Positions 45,149 to 56,847 of a stretch of 64,000 nt of DNA are shown here, piece by piece; positions within the stretch are counted from its first letter, which is position 1, and the number at the start of each line of letters is the position of its first letter. Position numbers and translations under genes: made by a program. A model generated the notes under the pieces. That model was not told the origin of the DNA. It searched no databases and saw nothing but the letters and a program-made list of their open reading frames with translations. The stretch is from Wyeomyia smithii. Its lineage: Eukaryota; Arthropoda; Insecta; Diptera; Culicidae. The DNA lies in NCBI RefSeq assembly GCF_029784165.1, contig NC_073696.1:173590912-173654911 (forward strand), in the 5' to 3' direction.

Positions 45149-45653
45149 ATCAGTGCCTTACTCATTATTTCTATTTCTTGTGTCGTTCAGCCATAGTTTT
45201 TTTTTGAACCACACGTGTGATTGAAATTTATCGTGGTGCCTGTTGAATTAAAATTGGACGAAGCAACCTAAAACATTCCAAAGATAGTATTTAAGTAAGT
45301 TTCATTGTACAACCTATCAATCTAGTCATCATGATCTAGTTAATGAATTCTTTATTTTGTACTGTTCTAAGATAAGAGATAAAGCGAGTGAGGTTAGTTT
45401 TAATACGTGTTGATCATGATTGTTACGAAAGAAAGCATATAATCTTGGCGTGATATTGATTCTGTAGTAGTTAAAATAATACAATGTTAATGGAGTAACA
45501 TTTTGACAACATTCGAAGCAAACCAGAATCATTTTACGAGTTTTACTATCTCTTGTCTGCGAGGGGAATAATTTCTCGGTCGAAATCATGCATCCTGTAA
45601 TTTGTATGAGCTTTTAGTATCATTGCATTGTATCACAATATGGTGACAAGTCA
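45149..45653. other. Probable boss 3' UTR and downstream DNA
   Basis: No coding region. No AATAAA is visible. A variant ATTAAA occurs near 45248, followed by AT-rich DNA, and could serve as the polyadenylation signal. Confidence 0.35.
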
Positions 45654-46202
45654 TTAACGACCCGTTGCCGAATTCAAAATACATCTCCTCATTACTCTAT
45701 TTTGAGCTAGTCTTCTCCAAACGCCCCAACTCCGCCGAACGGGAGTTCTAATCCACACCACAAATCCAACGAGTCCGGGATCTACCACGGAGTCGCCGTC
45801 CTCTGTTGGGCTCTCTGCTAAATCGAACGGTCGCTCCTCCGACAGTCGTGCCATGTACCAGCCCTTTGTAGCCTGCCGTATTTTATCAGTTTGATGATAT
45901 CCGCATGATGGTATTTTTGGTACACTCGAAGACACCAAGTGCTCACCGGTTGGTCTCCTTCATCAACTAACACTCTCGGTCGTAGGGTAGTGCGCAAATT
46001 TCGTGCGGATGTGCATGCTGCGGGCTGTCAGCTGGTTATGTAAGTCGTAAAAGGTAATGTTTGTGACTGCTATCCGGCTCTTTACTTCGCAGTTATAACG
46101 ATTATACATTTGTGTACCAACGTATACAAATTTATTGACTACTTCATAGATACCCCCATTTATCACAATCTCAATACCAAGACTCGACAAACGTCCATGC
46201 AT
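45654..46202 (-). pseudogene. RTE-like LINE, RT thumb and C-terminus
   Basis: The minus strand from 46202 reads VNKFVYVGTQMYNRYNCEVK followed by SRIAVTNITFYDLHNQLTAR and RTKFAHY. This is the thumb of RTE-like reverse transcriptases (usual form FVYLGT...EVKRRI..A..AFYGL..QL.SR...TK.ALY). After a frame change, 45938-45654 gives WYMARLSEERPFDLAESPTE and WGVWRRLAQNRV, the usual C-terminus. Upstream RT domains are missing. The fragment stops about 60 bases before the tandem array begins. Confidence 0.75.
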
Positions 46203-46318
46203 CTAGTTACCATGTACTTTGTTTTGGCTAATGGCTAATTTTGGGACATTCCTGCCCATAGGACCTTTATGAACTCGAGTATAAATTTGTGATTGGCGAT
46301 AGCGTCGTGATTCTACTA

Positions 46319-46374
46319 AGACTCGAGCCCACGACCACCCGCTTTTTAAAGCGTGCTCTGTAACCTTGCGGCTA
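46319..46374 (-). promoter_or_regulatory. Pol III promoter-like A and B boxes, possible tRNA-derived SINE head
   Basis: On the minus strand TAGCCGCAAGG (A-box-like, 46374-46364) is followed 34 bases later by GGCTCGAGTCT (B-box-like, 46329-46319), at the spacing of a tRNA gene. The anticodon-arm region can pair CGCT/AGCG. It is too diverged to be a functional tRNA. Units B and C lack 7 bases inside the A box. Confidence 0.4.
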
Positions 46375-46519
46375 TGCAGGTTCCTTCAAAAGTCAAGAAT
46401 ACTGCCGTCTAACGTCATGAATGTGTTTAAAATCACGCCTGTTTTCCTGACGGCTGATAAGAAACCCTCAAGGTGTTGGCAAACCGGGTTCAAGCATTAT
46501 CTGCCATAACCTGTTGCGC

Positions 46520-46749
46520 TTAAGGTGAAACGTTATAGCAGCCAGTAATGGCCGACTTTGAATTTTTGAAGGCACAAAACTCGGGAAAAAGGTAATGCTT
46601 CACCTGTGAAAACACATCCTCAAATTTGCATCACTCCAGCAAACATGAGGATGTGTTTTTACAGGGAGATGCATTATCGTTTTTCGAGTTTTGTACCTTT
46701 GAAAATTCGAAGTCGGCCATTTCTGGCTCCTATACCGTTTTACTTTAAC
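46520..46749. mobile_element. Palindromic MITE, unit A
   Basis: Two arms of about 110 bases are inverted copies with mismatches. Paired cores include AGCCAGTAATGGCCGACTTT / AGCCAGAAATGGCCGACTTC and ACACATCCTCA. Confidence 0.85.
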
Positions 46750-46911
46750 TGAATCGTATGCCGCCTTGAAGTTTATAGACAGATAATGAATCTACAAGAT
46801 CACTTCTCTGAACTTGTTAAGGATTTGACGCAAGGTGATTTGATTTGTTGTGGATCGCCCTTCATGGAAATTACACTGGTGCTGTCCAACATAGGCTTCC
46901 GGCCACGGCCT

Positions 46912-47257
46912 CAGTACACTAGGTCGTTTTTTACGCGGGGGATGCGTTCCAAATTTGTATGGGCCCGCGTAAAAAACGACTTTTTTGAGTATATACTATA
47001 TATAACAAAGAAAAACCGTCCTAAAACGTTAAAACCTCGTTTGAATATGATAGTGGCCAATCTAGAGACCGAAATTCAATATTTTACATTTTGAGTATTT
47101 ACACCAAAAATTGTGAATTTTTTTGAAAACTGATATATGATCACTCGTGGCCTAAAACGAAAAACGTGATTGAAATAAGGTCGATATCTTGTACCGTTTT
47201 TGAGTAATGTAGGAAAGCGACCCGCGTAAAAAAACCGCGTAAAAAGCGACCATACTG
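46912..47257. mobile_element. Pogo/Tigger-like MITE, unit A
   Basis: The left end CAGTACACTAGGTCG... with TTTTTTACGCGGGGGATGCG and the right end CCGCGTAAAAAGCGACCATACTG are inverted repeats. The CAGT start and GGGGATGCGTTCC text are typical of pogo-type ends. Just inside the left end, GTCGTTTTTTACGCGGG has an inverted partner at about 46964-46980. Confidence 0.65.
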
Positions 47258-47778
47258 TGTATGAAACAATATGCGTGAAAGAATTTTATATACAGAATTG
47301 AAGAGTGTCAGACTGAGAAAATGAATCCGTTCAACTAGTCCGCTGGTAGTTTCGATCCAAACTTTAAAGATGTGCTGTACATGAACTTGTACACTACTTC
47401 GATAAGGTGAGATTTTAATCTAACTCTCGCGGGCTAACACCTTCGTGGACACCGTTTTAGTTCGATCAAAGAAATCCAAATTAAATCGACAAAGGCTTTG
47501 AGGTTGTTCCGGACAATTATTTTTTTGCTTGCTTCAAAAAACAAAATGTTGGCATGAATGCATTGCTAGTACTACGTTTAGTTGCTTCGGTTGAATATCA
47601 TTTATGGCGTCATCTGTTTTAAGTTCACTTTAAAAAAATTAATTAATTAAAGTAGGCTCGGCGTAACGTTTGCATAAAAAATAGACTTTTTCCGAATGGT
47701 GATCAAAAAACTAAGACAGATAACTGATTTTATGATTATCCCATGGAAGGTCATTATATTAGCTTACTTGCAAAAAAC
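47258..47778. other. Unit spacer between MITE and mariner fragment
   Basis: No gene or repeat recognised. It recurs at 54670-55190 and 62082-62602. Confidence 0.4.
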
Positions 47779-48330
47779 TTATACGCCCTTGTGAGCGGGC
47801 TTCCGGCAGTTAACAGGAACATTCGCCATGGCGGACGAAAACATGCGGGTAGGCAGAAGAGCTACTTTGACAACCCCTTCGTGCAGATTGTCAGCCACAG
47901 CAGCACCTTTTTGGGGAACTTGGTGTGTGAAATGAACTTCACCTCGGAGCTGACTTCCTCCGTGGGGAAAGTAAAATACGAAGTGCCCAGCCAGTCGTTG
48001 CCATCCAGGGTGAGATAGGTCTCGTCGTCCATCACCACCACCACGTCGCGATTCGCCGGAAAAATCATCTGGCCATTTCATTCCGCTCTTTGGAGCTACT
48101 TGTCGCTCAGGGTCCTTGGCCGTCCGAAACCGGACTTTCTTTCGATGCTCTGATTGTTGTCCAATAGTGCCAAGATGTTGTAGATGCCGAAACGGGCGTA
48201 TCCGTCTATGAAGTGCAGCATGAAGTCCGTTTTCGATGCGGAGAGGTACCGTTCTTTGAACGCGTACACTTCTGAACGGAGTAACTGTTTTCGCCATCTC
48301 GGTAAGAGTTCGAGTAATTGCGCCATTTGA
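47779..48330 (-). pseudogene. Truncated mariner transposase, unit A
   Basis: The minus strand begins MAKTVTPFRS with a shift into VYAFKERYLSASKTDFMLHF. It then has the linker SIERKSGFGRPRTLSDK and a stop, then FPANRDVVVVMDDETYLTLD with the first catalytic Asp pair, and SEVKFISHTKFPKKVLLWLT. Only the N-terminal half is present. The second Asp and the final acidic residue are missing, and the frame is broken at least twice. Confidence 0.75.
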
Positions 48331-49194
48331 GTTGATGTATTACTAAAAACAATGTCCAGCTGTTATAAGTTGGTACCGTAAAACGGGGTAACATTGATAA
48401 TTTTTTTCATTTTTTCGTGAGTATTTATATATTTTACAACTGAAATCACAGGTTTCATATTTTTAAAACCAGTACTGGCATCCTTAGAACTTGAGAAGTT
48501 AGTTTTAAAGCCCTTCGAAAATCTTGAACATTAAAGACATTTTTTTTCGTCGTTGTTTCAATTTTACTTATTTGGAGTAACTTTGATCAGTTTCAATTTT
48601 GAATAGTTTTGAAACCTTTTTGAACTAAAAATGTTGGATAATGCTTTGATGCTTCCCGTTCTCCTTGACTGCTTTTACTGCGGAGGATAGTCTTGTCCTT
48701 GCATCTAGCCGCGGTATGTACTGCGAGTCATTTTTATGCCATAGAGTTCTCCAGGTGCGTTTGTATTAGTGCGATGTTTTCAATTTTTCTTTGTTAGCTG
48801 TAAGAATTTTTTGTCACCTGTGAGAACTGTCATCTAAAAGAGAGAATAAAAAAACTACCGAGTTTGATTCACACTCTCACAAATTTCAATATACAGTATA
48901 AAGCGGGCCGTGTCGAAGTGTTCGTGTGTTTTCGCTTGGAGAACTCTATATGTAATTCTACCTTTCGTTGATGAAAAACGTAAAAGTTGGTCGCGAAAGT
49001 TGCCAGAAGTATTTTGTAAGTCAGCAATCGTGGTAAAATGTTTGTGTTCAGAATACGTATTTTGATCTTATATACAAGGCCTTTCCAACAACGGAACCCG
49101 AGCAGGAGAAAATATCATTATAATATCACAACCAGATATTGGAAATTCACCTCATTTTGATCTTAATATGGTTTACATAGTTGGTAAAATAACA
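48331..49194. other. Unit spacer between mariner fragment and LINE
   Basis: AT-rich non-coding DNA. TACCGTAAAACGGGGTAACA at about 48373 resembles a common mosquito repeat end, with a related GGAGTAACTTTGATCAG box near 48576. No gene. It recurs at 55743-56606 and in unit C. Confidence 0.4.
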
Positions 49195-49435
49195 AAAAAT
49201 AATACCAAGGAGATAAGGGGGGATTTATTAGTAGCTTAAGTATTTATGATAAATATTAGTAAATAATGAGTATGTGTGTCCAATCACAAATGGTGACTTC
49301 TCAACACTGTTAGAAATTTGTAATTTTAATTGTTAGGATTTGTTTGCTTTCGCAATTAGGACTTATCATTCGTAGGGATTTGAACCTACTTGTCAGAAAA
49401 GGGGAAGTAAACTTACAACTAACTTAATTGCTAAC

Positions 49436-52115
49436 TTATTGGCTATAAAGAGAGCTTATCGTAGCAATTGAGGATTGCAACGATTTTTGTCGAAAATTGT
49501 TAATAATTTTATTTGACATAGCTTCTAATGGTTCAACACCAGTAAGTCTATGTAATTTGAGTGTACCAAACCAAGGAGGACGCTTCAAAATCATTTTCAG
49601 AATTTTATTCTGAATCCTTTGGAGCGTTTTCTTCCTTGTTGAACAGCAACTTGACCAGATCGGTACAGCATAAAGCATTGCTGGTCTAAAAATTTGTTTG
49701 TAAATCAAAAGTTTGTTCTTTAAACAAAGTTTAGAATTCCTGTTAATGAGAGGATATAAACATCTCGTATATTTGATGCACTTGGCTTGTATACTCTCAA
49801 TGTGCTCTTTGAAAATAAGTTTTTTATCATAAATTAGTCCCAAGTACTTAACCTTGTCGGACCAACTTAAAATAACCCCATTCATCTTGACAACGTGTTT
49901 ATTGTTTGGCTTGAGGAAAGGAGCCCTAGGCTTATGCGGAAAAATTATCATTTGAGTTTTAGAAGCATTGGGAGAGATTTTCCACTTTTGCAAGTAGGAA
50001 GAAAAAATATCTAAACTTTTCTGCAATCGACTGCATATGACACGAAGACTTTTTCCTTTTACGGAAATGCTTGTGTCATCGCAGAACAATGACTTTGTGC
50101 ATCCTGGAGGCAAATCAGGAAGATCTGAAGTGAATATGTTGTACAGGACTGGACCCAAGACTGAACCTTGAGGCACACCTGCTCTGACAGGAAATCTATC
50201 AGATTTTGAATTCTGATAGACAACCTGCAGAGTTCGATCAGTAAGATAATTTTTTAAAATTTTGATTAGGAAAATTGGAAAATTAAAAGTTTGCAATTTC
50301 GCAATCAAACCTTTATGCCAAACACTGTCGAATGCTTTTTCTATGTCTAAAAGAGCAGCTCCAGTGGAATAACCTTCAGATTTGTTAGCTCGTATCATAT
50401 TAGTAACTCTGAGCAATTGATGAGTTGTGGAATGCCCATGGCGAAATCCAAACTGTTCATTTGCAAAAATTGAATTTTCGTTGATGTGTGACATCATTCT
50501 GTTAAGAATAACTCTCTCAAACAGTTTACTTATTGAAGAAAGCAAACTGATTGGTCGATAACTTGAAACTTCAGCTGGGTTCTTATCCGGTTTTAAAATG
50601 GGAGTAATTTTTGCATTTTTCCATAATTTGGGAAAATATGCAATTTTGAAGCAGCAATTGAAAATTTTCACTAAAAAATTCATTGTGCTCTCAGGGAGAT
50701 GTTTGATTAGTATATTAAAGATTCCATCGTCACCAGGTGCCTTCATATTTATGAAATTTTTAATAATTGATTTAATCTCATTCAAGTTAGTTTCAATTAT
50801 TTCTGCAGGTAAAAAATTCTGGGAAGAAATTAAATCAAATTGACGTGTGACTTCATTTTCAATTGGACTCACAAAATTCAAATTTGAGTTATGAACACTC
50901 TCAAACTGCTGAGCAAGTCTTTGAGCCTTTTGTTCATTGGATACAAGAAAACGTTCACCATCTTTTAAAACTGGAATAGGCTTTGAAGGTTTCTTAAGAA
51001 TCTTCGACAGCTTCCAAAATGGTTTTGAATATGGTTTCAATTTTTCAACTTTAGTCTCAAAATTTTGATTTCTCAGAAGAGTAAATCTATGTTTAATCTC
51101 TTTCTGTAAATCTTTATAAATAGTTTTAAAAACAGGGTCACGAGAACGTTGATATTGACGTCTGCGGACATTTTTCAAACGAATTAGAAGTTGAAGATTT
51201 TCGTCAATTATTGGTGAATCAAATTTCACTTGAGCCTTTGGAACAGAATAATTCCTGGCATCAACAATTGCACATTTTAATGCTTCCAAAGCGGAATCAA
51301 TATTCACTTCGTTTTGCAAATCAAGCTCATTATTGAAATTTCTCTCAATATAATTTTTGTATCTTTCCCAATTAGCTTTGTTATAATTAAAAACAGAGCT
51401 CATAGGGTTTAAAACTGATTCATGTGATAAAGAAAAAGTTATTGGAAGATGGTCAGAATCAAAGTCAGCATGTGTGATCAAATCACTACATACATGACTT
51501 TGATCTGTAAGCACCAAATCAATTGCTGAAGGGTTTCTTACAGAAGAAAAGCATGTAGGACTATTCGGAGACAAAATAGAATAGTATCCTGAAGAACAAT
51601 CATTGAATAAAATTTTGCCATTGGAATTACTTTGAGAATTATTCCATGAACGATGTTTAGCGTTAGAATCGCCGATTATAAAAAAATTCGAACGATTTCT
51701 GGTGAGTTTTTGTAAATCACCTTTAAAATAATTTTTGAGCTCGCGTGTGCATTGAAATGGTAAATATGCTGCGGCAATAAATAAAATCCCAAGTTCAGTT
51801 TGAACTTCAATTCCCAAAGTTTCAATAACTTCCCAAAGTTTCAATAACTTTCGTCTCAAGATGGGGAAGAGCACGATGTTTGATTCGGCGATGAATAACA
51901 ATTGCAACTCCACCGCCGGAACCCTGAATCCTATCATATCTATGAACCACGTAATTGGGATCATATTTTAATTTTATGTTAGGTTTCAAAAATGTTTCAG
52001 TAATAATTGCAATATGCACATTATTTACTGTTAAAAAATTAAAAAGCTCATTCTCATTGGCCTTCAATGAGCGAGCATTCCAATTTAATATTTTAATTGT
52101 TTTATTTAAAATCAT
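49436..52115 (-). pseudogene. Jockey LINE ORF2 (endonuclease and RT), one frameshift, unit A
   Basis: ATG at 52115 (MILNKTIKILNWNARSLKAN) overlaps the ORF1 end by 14 bases. The endonuclease shows IAIITETFLKP, GSGGGVAIVIHRRIKHRALP, FFIIGDSNAKHRSWNNS and DSDHLPITF. Near 51836 a 19-base tandem duplication (CCCAAAGTTTCAATAACTT twice) shifts the frame, the only lesion seen. After it 842 codons stay open from 51964. The RT has APGDDGIFNILIKHLP, SSYRPISLLSSISKL, ALLDIEKAFDSVWHKG, GVPQGSVLGPVLYNIF, catalytic FCDDTS, and thumb KVKYLGLIYDKKLIFKEHI. Without the duplication the protein would be about 886 residues. Confidence 0.9.
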
Positions 52116-53424
52116 TGCTAAATTTTAAATTAGAAACAATTTTAATAGTAAAATTTGTGCCTATTTGAATGGCTTCAAACATTGATTTTGCCTGCAACAT
52201 GGCGTTCATAAGATCGAACATTGCCTGTTGCAAAAAAGAAAGTTTACCTGCCGTAATAGGCCCCAGGCAGTTGACATTAGAAAAAATATTTTCGGCAGCA
52301 ATATTAGCTGGAGTAATAGGTGTACAATTATTTTCTAGCGTGTTTTGCTTACCCATATTAACGGTCATTTTCGAACTACCAACACTAGGCGGTATAATGT
52401 TCGAACTACCTGTAACCTGTGCATAAGTTAAACGGGTATGCAAAGGAGTAGGTAAACTATGCGTCACTGGTACGCTTGGAGAATTTTGTTTTGAAGTTGG
52501 TTTTAATTGAGAAATTGAATTTTGTTTACCTTGCCTTGCCTTAACAATTGCTAAACGGACTGGGCATTGATAAAAATTTGACATATGGTTGCCGTTACAA
52601 TTCGCACAGCGAAAATTTTTACTCTCTTTCACAGGACATGTGTCCTTTTTGTGAGAAGAGTCACCACAATTAAGACATTTTTGGTCCATGTTACAGAATT
52701 TGGAACCATGGCCATAACGTTGGCAAGTACGGCATTGGGTGATATGCTTTTCACCTCCGCCATACTTCCTATAAGTTTCCCACTTTACACGCACATTATA
52801 CAAAGCATGTGCTTTTTCAAAAAAATTTAAGTTGTTAACCTCATTGCGGTTAAAATGAATTAAATAATTAACAAGGGAAATTCCAGTTCTCTGACTGTTT
52901 TCGCCTCGTGATTTTTGTTTCATTAGAATTACTTGGGTAGGGGCTATGCCAAGTAATTCTGTTAAAGTAAGTTTGATCTCATCAACGGTTTGATCGTTGG
53001 TGAGACCTTTCGAGACAACCTTGAACGGCTTGGCGTTCTTGGTGTCATATGTAAAAAATTTGTACATCTTGTCAGTTAAATACTGAACAAGACGATCTCG
53101 ACCCTTTACTGAGTCGGCTAATAAGCGGCATTCACCTCTACGGCCAATTTGATAGGTAACTTTAACGTCAGAAACAAACGTTGAAAGTTCCTTTTTGAAT
53201 ATATTAAATTCAGAAGAAATAGTTACCACAATAGGTGGAACTTTCTCCTTTTTTAAAGATTTTATATTTTGTATAGTTTCATTATTGGTAACTTCCATTT
53301 CACCAGCTTCTTGCTCAGGCAAAATATCAAAAGGATTGTCACTACAGACACTCGATGTGTCAGAAAGAGATGCCTCTCTTTTCCTCCCCGCAGCGATGCG
53401 AGGTTTCTTTTTCCGTCCAGCCAT
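52102..53424 (-). CDS. Jockey LINE ORF1 (gag-like zinc-knuckle protein), intact, unit A
   Basis: ATG at 53424 (MAGRKKKPRIAAGRKREASL) opens a 440-residue frame without stops. I chose it over upstream non-ATG extension because of its basic start. Residues about 80-190 form the domain PPIVVTISSEFNIFKKEL to the end of an RRM-like fold (VTYQIGRRGECRLLADSVKG, PFKVVSKGL). Three CCHC knuckles follow: CRTCQRYGHGSKFC, CLNCGDSSHKKDTC and CANCNGNHMSNFYQC. A Gln/Ser/Asn-rich tail ends the protein. It would bind LINE RNA and chaperone target-primed reverse transcription. Confidence 0.9.
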   Translation of the reverse strand: MAGRKKKPRIAAGRKREASLSDTSSVCSDNPFDILPEQEAGEMEVTNNETIQNIKSLKKEKVPPIVVTISSEFNIFKKELSTFVSDVKVTYQIGRRGECRLLADSVKGRDRLVQYLTDKMYKFFTYDTKNAKPFKVVSKGLTNDQTVDEIKLTLTELLGIAPTQVILMKQKSRGENSQRTGISLVNYLIHFNRNEVNNLNFFEKAHALYNVRVKWETYRKYGGGEKHITQCRTCQRYGHGSKFCNMDQKCLNCGDSSHKKDTCPVKESKNFRCANCNGNHMSNFYQCPVRLAIVKARQGKQNSISQLKPTSKQNSPSVPVTHSLPTPLHTRLTYAQVTGSSNIIPPSVGSSKMTVNMGKQNTLENNCTPITPANIAAENIFSNVNCLGPITAGKLSFLQQAMFDLMNAMLQAKSMFEAIQIGTNFTIKIVSNLKFSNDFK

Positions 53425-53931
53425 TTCAGGTGATACGAAAAAAGTTAAAACAAATGTTAAATTCAAAAGTAGGTAGTCTTGAGAAAGACTGATGGGAAAT
53501 AACTTTCAGGTAGTCTTTAAAAGACACACTGACAAAACACAAACTTTGAAGCTATAGGCAGTCAAAGACCAGTCCACAAGCAACCGAAAAAACGTCTGAT
53601 CTGTAGGACAGTTCAAGACGCACTGGAAAAATAATACCAAAATATTGTTTCTCCAAGACTATATGAATAACAAACTTTAGGACCTTAATGAACTCGAGTA
53701 TAAATTTGTGATTGGCGATAGCGTCGTGATTCTACTAAGACTCGAGCCCACGACCACCCGCTTTTTAAAGCGTGCTCTGTAACCTATGCAGGTTCCTTCA
53801 AAAGTCAAGAATACTGCCGTCTAACGTCATGAATGTGTTTAAAATCACGCCTGTTTTCCTGACGGCTGATAAGAAACCCTCAAGGTGTTGGCAAACCGGG
53901 TTCAAGCATTATCTGCCATAACCTGTTGCGC

Positions 53932-54161
53932 TTAAGGTGAAACGTTATAGCAGCCAGTAATGGCCGACTTTGAATTTTTGAAGGCACAAAACTCGGGAAA
54001 AAGGTAATGCTTCACCTGTGAAAACACATCCTCAAATTTGCATCACTCCAGCAAACATGAGGATGTGTTTTTACAGGGAGATGCATTATCGTTTTTCGAG
54101 TTTTGTACCTTTGAAAATTCGAAGTCGGCCATTTCTGGCTCCTATACCGTTTTACTTTAAC
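53932..54161. mobile_element. Palindromic MITE, unit B
   Basis: Same element as 46520-46749, shifted by 7412. Confidence 0.85.
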
Positions 54162-54323
54162 TGAATCGTATGCCGCCTTGAAGTTTATAGACAGATAATG
54201 AATCTACAAGATCACTTCTCTGAACTTGTTAAGGATTTGACGCAAGGTGATTTGATTTGTTGTGGATCGCCCTTCATGGAAATTACACTGGTGCTGTCCA
54301 ACATAGGCTTCCGGCCACGGCCT

Positions 54324-54669
54324 CAGTACACTAGGTCGTTTTTTACGCGGGGGATGCGTTCCAAATTTGTATGGGCCCGCGTAAAAAACGACTTTTTTGA
54401 GTATATACTATATATAACAAAGAAAAACCGTCCTAAAACGTTAAAACCTCGTTTGAATATGATAGTGGCCAATCTAGAGACCGAAATTCAATATTTTACA
54501 TTTTGAGTATTTACACCAAAAATTGTGAATTTTTTTGAAAACTGATATATGATCACTCGTGGCCTAAAACGAAAAACGTGATTGAAATAAGGTCGATATC
54601 TTGTACCGTTTTTGAGTAATGTAGGAAAGCGACCCGCGTAAAAAAACCGCGTAAAAAGCGACCATACTG
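54324..54669. mobile_element. Pogo/Tigger-like MITE, unit B
   Basis: Same element as 46912-47257, shifted by 7412. Confidence 0.65.
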
Positions 54670-55190
54670 TATATGAAACAATATGCGTGAAAGAATTTTA
54701 TATACAGAATTGAAGAGTGTCAGACTGAGAAAATGAATCCGTTCAACTAGTCCGCTGGTAGTTTCGATCCAAACTTTAAAGATGTGCTGTACATGAACTT
54801 GTACACTACTTCGATAAGGTGAGATTTTAATCTAACTCTCGCGGGCTAACACCTTCGTGGACACAGTTTTAGTTCGATCAAAGAAATCCAAATTAAATCG
54901 ACAAAGGCTTTGAGGTTGTTCCGGACAATTATTTTTTTGCTTGCTTCAAAAAACAAAATGTTGGCATGAATGCATTGCTAGTACTACGTTTAGTTGCTTC
55001 GGTTGAATATCATTTATGGCGTCATCTGTTTTAAGTTCACTTTAAAAAAATTAATTAATTAAAGTAGGCTCGGCGTAACGTTTGCATAAAAAATAGACTT
55101 TTTCCGAATGGTGATCAAAAAACTAAGACAGATAACTGATTTTATGATTATCCCATGGAAGGTCATTATATTAGCTTACTTGCAAAAAAC

Positions 55191-55742
55191 TTATACGCCC
55201 TTGTGAGCGGGCTTCCGGCAGTTAACAGGAACATTCGCCATGGCGGACGAAAACATGCGGGTAGGCAGAAGAGCTACTTTGACAACCCCTTCGTGCAGAT
55301 TGTCAGCCACAGCAGCACCTTTTTGGGGAACTTGGTGTGTGAAATGAACTTCACCTCGGAGCTGACTTCCTCCGTGGGGAAAGTAAAATACGAAGTGCCC
55401 AGCCAGTCGTTGCCATCCAGGGTGAGATAGGTCTCGTCGTCCATCACCACCACCACGTCGCGATTCGCCGGAAAAATCATCTGGCCATTTCATTCCGCTC
55501 TTTGGAGCTACTTGTCGCTCAGGGTCCTTGGCCGTCCGAAACCGGACTTTCTTTCGATGCTCTGATTGTTGTCCAATAGTGCCAAGATGTTGTAGATGCC
55601 GAAACGGGCGTATCCGTCTATGAAGTGCAGCATGAAGTCCGTTTTCGATGCGGAGAGGTACCGTTCTTTGAACGCGTACACTTCTGAACGGAGTAACTGT
55701 TTTCGCCATCTCGGTAAGAGTTCGAGTAATTGCGCCATTTGA
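55191..55742 (-). pseudogene. Truncated mariner transposase, unit B
   Basis: Identical in predicted protein to the unit A copy, including the same frame breaks, so it was duplicated after decay. Confidence 0.75.
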
Positions 55743-56847
55743 GTTGATGTATTACTAAAAACAATGTCCAGCTGTTATAAGTTGGTACCGTAAAACGGGG
55801 TAACATTGATAATTTTTTTCATTTTTTCGTGAGTATTTATATATTTTACAACTGAAATCACAGGTTTCATATTTTTAAAACCAGTACTGGCATCCTTAGA
55901 ACTTGAGAAGTTAGTTTTAAAGCCCTTCGAAAATCTTGAACATTAAAGACATTTTTTTTCGTCGTTGTTTCAATTTTACTTATTTGGAGTAACTTTGATC
56001 AGTTTCAATTTTGAATAGTTTTGAAACCTTTTTGAACTAAAAATGTTGGATAATGCTTTGATGCTTCCCGTTCTCCTTGACTGCTTTTACTGCGGAGGAT
56101 AGTCTTGTCCTTGCATCTAGCCGCGGTATGTACTGCGAGTCATTTTTATGCCATAGAGTTCTCCAGGTGCGTTTGTATTAGTGCGATGTTTTCAATTTTT
56201 CTTTGTTAGCTGTAAGAATTTTTTGTCACCTGTGAGAACTGTCATCTAAAAGAGAGAATAAAAAAACTACCGAGTTTGATTCACACTCTCACAAATTTCA
56301 ATATACAGTATAAAGCGGGCCGTGTCGAAGTGTTCGTGTGTTTTCGCTTGGAGAACTCTATATGTAATTCTACCTTTCGTTGATGAAAAACGTAAAAGTT
56401 GGTCGCGAAAGTTGCCAGAAGTATTTTGTAAGTCAGCAATCGTGGTAAAATGTTTGTGTTCAGAATACGTATTTTGATCTTATATACAAGGCCTTTCCAA
56501 CAACGGAACCCGAGCAGGAGAAAATATCATTATAATATCACAACCAGATATTGGAAATTCACCTCATTTTGATCTTAATATGGTTTACATAGTTGGTAAA
56601 ATAACAAAAAATAATACCAAGGAGATAAGGGGGGATTTATTAGTAGCTTAAGTATTTATGATAAATATTAGTAAATAATGAGTATGTGTGTCCAATCACA
56701 AATGGTGACTTCTCAACACTGTTAGAAATTTGTAATTTTAATTGTTAGGATTTGTTTGCTTTCGCAATTAGGACTTATCATTCGTAGGGATTTGAACCTA
56801 CTTGTCAGAAAAGGGGAAGTAAACTTACAACTAACTTAATTGCTAAC

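Larger units (their letters stand above)
49209..53626 (-). mobile_element. Full-length Jockey-clade LINE, unit A
   Basis: AAAAATAATACCAA at 49195-49208 and 53627-53640 is a 14-bp target duplication, giving a 4.4 kb element. It has a 5' UTR of about 200 bases (53425-53626), ORF1, ORF2 overlapping by 14 bases, a 3' UTR, and a 3' end with six C (49217-49222) followed by TTATCTCC instead of a poly-A tail. No RNase H. Layout and sequence indicate the Jockey clade. Confidence 0.85.
46260..53678. repeat. Tandem array unit A
   Basis: First copy of the 7.41 kb direct repeat. It starts AGGACCTTTATGAACTCGAG and ends just before AGGACCTTAATG at 53679. It is 7 bases longer than unit B because it keeps TTGCGGC near 46366. 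It carries a pol III-like segment, two MITEs, a mariner fragment and a full-length Jockey LINE. Confidence 0.95.

Noticed and set aside
46786..47094. 102-codon + strand open frame repeated identically in all three array units (also 54198-54506, 61610-61918)
   Set aside because: It runs into the pogo-like MITE and reads through its terminal repeat. It is repeated only because the whole unit is repeated, and it has no protein-like features.
47779..48297. 172-codon minus-strand frame in each array unit
   Set aside because: It is out of frame with the transposase motifs over most of its length. The real reading uses VYAFKERY and VVVVMDDETY in other frames.
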